The notes beneath the pieces were generated by a model, which did not search any database, was not told the origin of the DNA, and saw nothing but the letters and a program-made list of their open reading frames with translations. A DNA stretch of 8,443 nt from Phyllobacteriaceae bacterium (GTDB lineage: Bacteria; Pseudomonadota; Alphaproteobacteria; Rhizobiales; Devosiaceae): the NCBI GenBank assembly GCA_012799265.1, contig JAAZLP010000493.1, positions 1-8,443 of the forward strand. The letters are read 5' to 3'. The position numbers and the translations under genes were made by a program. Numbering within the stretch: position 1 is the stretch's first letter; each line of letters begins with the position of its first letter. Positions 5,470 through 8,443 of this stretch are shown piece by piece.

Positions 5470-6035
5470 GCAGCAATAGCTTCCTTCTGACGGAGCGGCA
5501 CGGTCCGCAAACCGCCATGCCCTGGCTGGTCCTTCACGACCGCTGGGGCATGATCGAGGACGCCGTGGCCCTGGGCGAAGTCCTGGGCCCGGATGCCTTG
5601 ACCATCGGCGTGCGCGCGCCCCGCGTGCAGAACCAGGGTGGCACCGGTCTGACCAAGGGCTATTTCTGGACCGTTGGTCCGGTTGATGCCCCTGAGCTCT
5701 CCACGCTCGGTGATGCGCTCTATGAGCTGGAAGTGCTACTTGAGGAAAACCTCACCCGTTATGGCAGGAGCCATGCCGGTGTTCTGGGGGAAGGGCAGGG
5801 CGGTGTTGTCGCGCTGCTTCTCGCCGCGTTCTTCCCGGACAAGATCAAGCGCGCCATCATCATCGCCGCCGCGCTGCCCAAAAACCTTTCCGTCATGCCC
5901 TTCGAACCTTCGTTGGCTGGCGTGGAAGTGGTTCTGGTGGGCGAGCAGAGCGAGGCTGATGTCGAAGCCCTGAACGCGCTGGGTGCGATTGTCTCCCGCG
6001 CCAGCAAGGCGGATCTGCCCAAGCTCGCCAATTAG
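5466..6035 (+). CDS. Alpha/beta-hydrolase-like protein lacking the nucleophile serine
   Basis: This gene encodes 189 residues. The fold resembles small carboxylesterases and phospholipases. There is an early strand, PWLVLHDRWG (19-28), with the HDRWG segment where the family has HGxG. GYFWT (65-69) corresponds to the rsWFd region. The nucleophile-elbow region is AGVLGEGQGGVVALLLAAFF (104-123). The family motif is G-x-S-x-G-G; here it reads GEGQGG, with glycine (G110) in place of the catalytic serine. The region that normally carries the acid reads VVLVGEQSEADV (155-166), and no terminal histidine motif is seen before the protein ends at SKADLPKLAN. The catalytic triad therefore appears absent. 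No signal peptide is evident, so it would be cytoplasmic, unlike its two exported partners. The start is GTG at 5466, overlapping the cytochrome stop (GTGA), which indicates translational coupling. Role is unknown; a chaperone, binding or regulatory function is possible. Confidence 0.75.
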   Translation: MSSNSFLLTERHGPQTAMPWLVLHDRWGMIEDAVALGEVLGPDALTIGVRAPRVQNQGGTGLTKGYFWTVGPVDAPELSTLGDALYELEVLLEENLTRYGRSHAGVLGEGQGGVVALLLAAFFPDKIKRAIIIAAALPKNLSVMPFEPSLAGVEVVLVGEQSEADVEALNALGAIVSRASKADLPKLAN

Positions 6036-6054
6036 AGCATCGAACGCCATTCGC

Positions 6055-6093
6055 GCCTGCGGCAACCCAGATTGGGTCTGCCGCAGGCTTTTT
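6055..6093 (+). terminator. Strong intrinsic terminator of the flavoprotein operon
   Basis: The arms GCCTGCGGCA (6055-6064) and TGCCGCAGGC (6079-6088) pair perfectly. An inner stem (ACCCA at 6065-6069 with TGGGT at 6073-6077, one bulged C at 6078) extends the hairpin to 15 pairs. TTTTT follows at 6089-6093. It begins 20 bases after the stop of the hydrolase-like gene and separates the operon from hisC. Confidence 0.9.
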
Positions 6094-6150
6094 GTATCTG
6101 AGCCAAGGCAGAAGCCCATCTGGCGATTGCTCCCTGGGGCGATAGAAGCT

Positions 6151-6179
6151 TTGCGTTTGGGGCCCGCTTTCACTATGGT
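6151..6179 (+). promoter_or_regulatory. Candidate sigma-70-type promoter for hisC-tyrC
   Basis: TTGCGT (6151-6156) and TATGGT (6174-6179) are separated by 17 bases. The match is three of six at -35 (with the important TTG) and four of six at -10. Initiation would fall near 6186, leaving a leader of about 30 bases before the hisC ATG at 6216. The spacer from the preceding terminator is otherwise unremarkable. Confidence 0.4.
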
Positions 6180-6215
6180 CCGCGCGGCCTTTCTGCCTAT
6201 TTCGCGAACCTATCC

Positions 6216-7307
6216 ATGTCACATCCATCGCGCCCCACGCCGCAGCCCGGAATTCTCGATATTGCGCCCTATCTGCCGGGCAAGTCCGGTGCGCCGGGCA
6301 GCAAGTCGGTCAAGCTGTCGGCCAATGAATCCCCGCTTGGCGCCAGCCCCAAGGCCCTCGCGGCCATGGCCGAGGCAGCGACCCAGCTCCAGATTTATCC
6401 CGAAGGCTCCTCGCGCATCCTGCGCGAAGCGCTGGGCGAAGTGCATGGCATTGATCCAAGCCGCATCGTCTGCGGCAACGGCTCGGACGACCTCCTCCAC
6501 CTTCTGGCCCAGACCTATCTCGGCGAGGGCGACGAGGCGGTGATGAACCGCTATGGCTTTTCGGTCTATCCGATCATCACCAGGGCTACTGGCGCAAAGA
6601 TCGTCATGGTCGACGAGGCCGATTACCGCGCCGACGTCGATGCGCTGCTCGCCGCCGTCACCGAACGGACCAAGATCGTCTGGCTCGCCAATCCGAACAA
6701 TCCGACCGGCACCTATCTCAATGCCGCCGAAGTCGCGCGCCTTCATGCCGGCCTGCGCCCGGACATCCTTCTCGTCGCCGACAGCGCCTATGCTGAATAT
6801 GTGACGGCCGCCGACTACTCGGTGGGCATGGACCTCGTGAATGCGCATGAAAATGTCGTCATGGTCCGCACCTTCTCCAAGATGGGTCTGGCTGCCGTGC
6901 GCATCGGCTGGATGGTCGGGCCCGAGCATGTTGTCGACGCGATCCACCGCATTCGCGGCCCGTTCAACGTCAACCTGCCTGCCCAGCAGGCGGGTGCCGC
7001 TGCCGCGCGCGACGTCGAATTTACCCAGCGCCTCAAGGAACACAATGCCATCTGGCGCGACTACCTGACGACCGAGCTCGCCGGCAATCGCATGCGGGTC
7101 ATTCCCAGCCAGGCCAATTTCGTCCTAGTCCTCTTCGAGACCCCTGAGATCGCCGCCCGCGCTTTCGAGACCTTGGTGGAAGCCGGTTATATCGTGCGCG
7201 AGATCGGCGCCTCCTATGGCATCCACAATGGCCTGCGCATCTCCATCGGCTCGGAAGAAGCCATGCGCGCTGTGGTTGATGTGCTGAAGTCGATGGGAGA
7301 CCGCTGA
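6216..7307 (+). CDS. hisC: Histidinol-phosphate / aromatic amino acid aminotransferase
   Basis: This gene encodes a 363-residue fold-type I PLP aminotransferase, normal in length for HisC. Visible signatures are KLSANESPLG (33-42, substrate entry), the cofactor-contacting GNGSDD (87-92), ANPNNPTGT (158-166), the aspartate-tyrosine segment ADSAYAEY (188-195; D189 binds the PLP pyridine nitrogen) and the Schiff-base lysine K222 in RTFSKMGLAAVRIGW, with R229 binding phosphate. NGLRISIGS near the C-terminus carries the carboxylate-binding arginine. HisC transfers the amino group between glutamate and imidazole-acetol phosphate in histidine synthesis. Many paralogues also aminate aromatic keto acids. 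Its translational coupling to the TyrA-type gene argues for a role in tyrosine/phenylalanine synthesis here (inference). No clear Shine-Dalgarno precedes the ATG. Family assignment is firm; the precise substrate is not. Confidence 0.9.
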   Translation: MSHPSRPTPQPGILDIAPYLPGKSGAPGSKSVKLSANESPLGASPKALAAMAEAATQLQIYPEGSSRILREALGEVHGIDPSRIVCGNGSDDLLHLLAQTYLGEGDEAVMNRYGFSVYPIITRATGAKIVMVDEADYRADVDALLAAVTERTKIVWLANPNNPTGTYLNAAEVARLHAGLRPDILLVADSAYAEYVTAADYSVGMDLVNAHENVVMVRTFSKMGLAAVRIGWMVGPEHVVDAIHRIRGPFNVNLPAQQAGAAAARDVEFTQRLKEHNAIWRDYLTTELAGNRMRVIPSQANFVLVLFETPEIAARAFETLVEAGYIVREIGASYGIHNGLRISIGSEEAMRAVVDVLKSMGDR

Positions 7308-8278
7308 TGGCAGCACATTTCCGCAAGCTGGCGCTGATCGGCATCGGTCTCATCGGCTCGTCCATCGCGCTGGCTGCCCGCCGCCAGGGTCTGGTCGATG
7401 TCATCTCCATTGCCACCCGTCGCCAGGAGACGCTGGACGAAGGGCACGAACTGGGTCTGGGCGATATCTATACGCTCGACCCCGCCGAGGCGGTGCGCGG
7501 CGCGGACCTTGTCATCCTCTGCGCGCCCGTCGGCACCTATGATGCGCTGGCCAGGGCCATCAAGCCGGCGCTGGAGCCGGGCGCCATCCTTTCCGATGTC
7601 GGCTCGGTCAAGGAGCATGTCGTCAAGGTCGTCGGCCCGCATGTCCCTTCTGGCGTCAGCTTCATTCCCGGCCACCCCATTGCCGGTACCGAGCATTCCG
7701 GCCCTTCCGCCGGCTTTGCCGAGCTTTTTGCCGGTCGCTGGTGCGTCCTGACCCCGGTTCCGGGCGTGCCAGAGGAGCATACGGAAAAGCTCGCCGATTT
7801 CTGGCGCGCCATGGGCTCCTCGGTCGAATGCATGGATGCGGCGCATCACGACATGGTTCTGGCCATCACCAGCCATATCCCGCACCTCATCGCCTATAAT
7901 ATCGTGGGCACCGTGGCCGATCTTGAAGACGCGACCCAGTCGGAGGTGATCAAGTTCTCCGCCTCCGGTTTCCGCGACTTCACCCGCATCGCGGCCTCCG
8001 ACCCGGTCATGTGGCGCGACATCTTCCTCACCAATCGCGACGCGGTACTGGAAATGCTCGGGCGCTTTTCGGAAGATCTTTCCGTGCTGCAACGCGCCGT
8101 CCGTACCGGTGACGGGGCTTCGCTCGAAGCCATGTTCACCCGCACCCGCGCCATCCGCCGCTCGATCATCAATGCCGGTCAGGAAACCCCGCGCGCCGAT
8201 TTCGGCCGCCCCGTCGTGGCGCCGCCCCCGCCGGAAACAAATGTTGTCCGCGAGCATGGTGGCGGGGATGACGCCTGA
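7307..8278 (+). CDS. tyrC: Prephenate / arogenate (cyclohexadienyl) dehydrogenase
   Basis: This gene encodes a 323-residue TyrA-family enzyme (often named tyrC or tyrA in this group). It catalyses NAD(P)-dependent oxidative decarboxylation of prephenate and/or arogenate in tyrosine synthesis, in the cytosol. The N-terminal Rossmann motif is GIGLIG (12-17). The second strand ends in ATRR (36-39) rather than the acidic residue common in NAD-specific enzymes. SDVGSVK is at 96-102 and GHPIAGTEHSG at 122-132, with H123 at the position of the catalytic histidine of characterised enzymes. The helical dehydrogenase domain includes SHIPH (189-193) and FSASGFRDFTRIA. A proline-rich tail (about 306-323) looks non-essential. 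No ACT or chorismate mutase domain is attached. Its ATG overlaps the hisC TGA by one base, with GGGAG eight bases upstream, so the pair is translationally coupled. Confidence 0.9.
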   Translation: MAAHFRKLALIGIGLIGSSIALAARRQGLVDVISIATRRQETLDEGHELGLGDIYTLDPAEAVRGADLVILCAPVGTYDALARAIKPALEPGAILSDVGSVKEHVVKVVGPHVPSGVSFIPGHPIAGTEHSGPSAGFAELFAGRWCVLTPVPGVPEEHTEKLADFWRAMGSSVECMDAAHHDMVLAITSHIPHLIAYNIVGTVADLEDATQSEVIKFSASGFRDFTRIAASDPVMWRDIFLTNRDAVLEMLGRFSEDLSVLQRAVRTGDGASLEAMFTRTRAIRRSIINAGQETPRADFGRPVVAPPPPETNVVREHGGGDDA

Positions 8279-8293
8279 GTAAGCCCCAAATGA

Positions 8294-8318
8294 AAAATCG
8301 CTCCCAAGGGAGCGATTC
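8294..8318 (+). terminator. Terminator hairpin after tyrC, T-run apparently interrupted
   Basis: AATCGCTCCC (8297-8306) and GGGAGCGATT (8309-8318) form a perfect palindrome 16 bases after the tyrC stop, with AAAAA beginning at 8294 on the upstream side. A bidirectional terminator would have a matching T-run downstream, but here the sequence changes after TT at 8317-8318 to the presumed insertion sequence. On the minus strand the T-run is intact, so it should still stop transcription coming from the right. Confidence 0.65.
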
Positions 8319-8330
8319 AGACTGCTGACA

Positions 8331-8357
8331 AACCCCTGGCGTTTGCCGGGGGTTTTT
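8331..8357 (+). terminator. Terminator-like hairpin inside the IS left end
   Basis: A stem of about ten pairs (AAACCCCTGG at 8331-8340 with CCGGGGGTTT at 8346-8355, one G-U pair) is followed by a run of T residues ending at 8357. It lies upstream of the transposase start, where it would block read-through from tyrC into the transposase. Such shielding is known for several insertion sequences. It may also serve as part of the end recognised by the transposase. Confidence 0.65.
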
Positions 8358-8370
8358 GATTCACTGGGTC

Positions 8371-8443
8371 ATGTTGAGAAAACCCGCGCCCGAACAGACC
8401 GCTCTCGAGATGGTAACGCTTGAAGAGCTGGTGCCCGCTGATC
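8371..8443 (+). CDS. IS1182-family transposase, N-terminal fragment
   Basis: Only 24 codons are inside the window. They begin MLRKPAPEQTALEMV and continue TLEELVPAD, the characteristic N-terminus of IS1182-group DDE transposases, in which LVP-x-DHLLRKID normally follows (known from the family; the continuation is outside the window). The gene is truncated by the window edge, not by mutation. No strong Shine-Dalgarno is visible before the ATG, fitting the low transposase expression usual for insertion sequences. The catalytic residues cannot be seen. Confidence 0.78.
   Translation, partial: MLRKPAPEQTALEMVTLEELVPAD

Larger units (their letters stand above)
8319..8443 (+). mobile_element. Left end of an IS1182-family insertion sequence (runs off window)
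   Basis: The transposase start at 8371 and the abrupt break of the tyrC terminator palindrome at about 8318/8319 place the left boundary near CAGACTGCTGAC. The right end lies outside the window, so the terminal inverted repeat and any target duplication cannot be confirmed. The element points away from tyrC. The exact boundary is inferred. Confidence 0.6.

Noticed and set aside
6219..7043. A 274-codon minus-strand open frame opposite hisC
   Set aside because: It is a shadow of the hisC codons, which carry all the aminotransferase signatures.
7214..8257. A 347-codon minus-strand open frame opposite tyrC
   Set aside because: The translation shows no family pattern, and the plus frame has clear TyrA motifs. 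High GC content explains the long antisense frame.

Overview
The window is bacterial chromosomal DNA, GC-rich and gene-dense. It most likely comes from an alphaproteobacterium of the order Hyphomicrobiales, perhaps a Devosia-like lineage. Three things point there: a hisC gene translationally coupled to a TyrA-type dehydrogenase, a glyoxalase II gene divergent from a small methyltransferase gene, and a perfect CtrA-type box (TTAA-N7-TTAA). The order assignment is reasonably safe. The genus is a guess from gene style, not from a database comparison.

Layout. Positions 1-157 are the tail of an upstream region with no gene I can defend. At 158-613 (+) lies a four-helix membrane protein of unknown function. 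It converges on a small conserved alphaproteobacterial protein (618-878, -), whose upstream region (879-1038) is unusually rich in signals: two similar inverted repeats and four GTTAAC hexamers, two of which form the CtrA-type box. Next come glyoxalase II gloB (1039-1806, -) and a divergent class I SAM-dependent methyltransferase (1909-2640, +). A MarR-family regulator (2637-3134, -) overlaps the methyltransferase stop codon.

Divergent from the MarR gene is a three-gene unit. It encodes a Tat-exported FAD dehydrogenase/reductase related to 3-ketosteroid dehydrogenases (3296-5011), a small exported monohaem cytochrome c (5071-5469), and a short alpha/beta-hydrolase-like protein whose nucleophile serine is replaced by glycine (5466-6035). 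A strong intrinsic terminator (6055-6093) closes the unit. I infer a periplasmic oxidoreductase couple: the flavoprotein exchanges electrons with the cytochrome, and the MarR protein probably controls it in response to a small ligand. The substrate is not evident. This unit is the most interesting part of the window.

hisC (6216-7307) and tyrC (7307-8278) follow from their own promoter and form an aromatic amino acid biosynthesis pair. The tyrC terminator hairpin (8294-8318) has lost its downstream T-run at the point where sequence resembling the left end of an IS1182-family element begins. The first 24 codons of the transposase (8371-8443) run off the window. I saw no tRNA, rRNA or CRISPR array.
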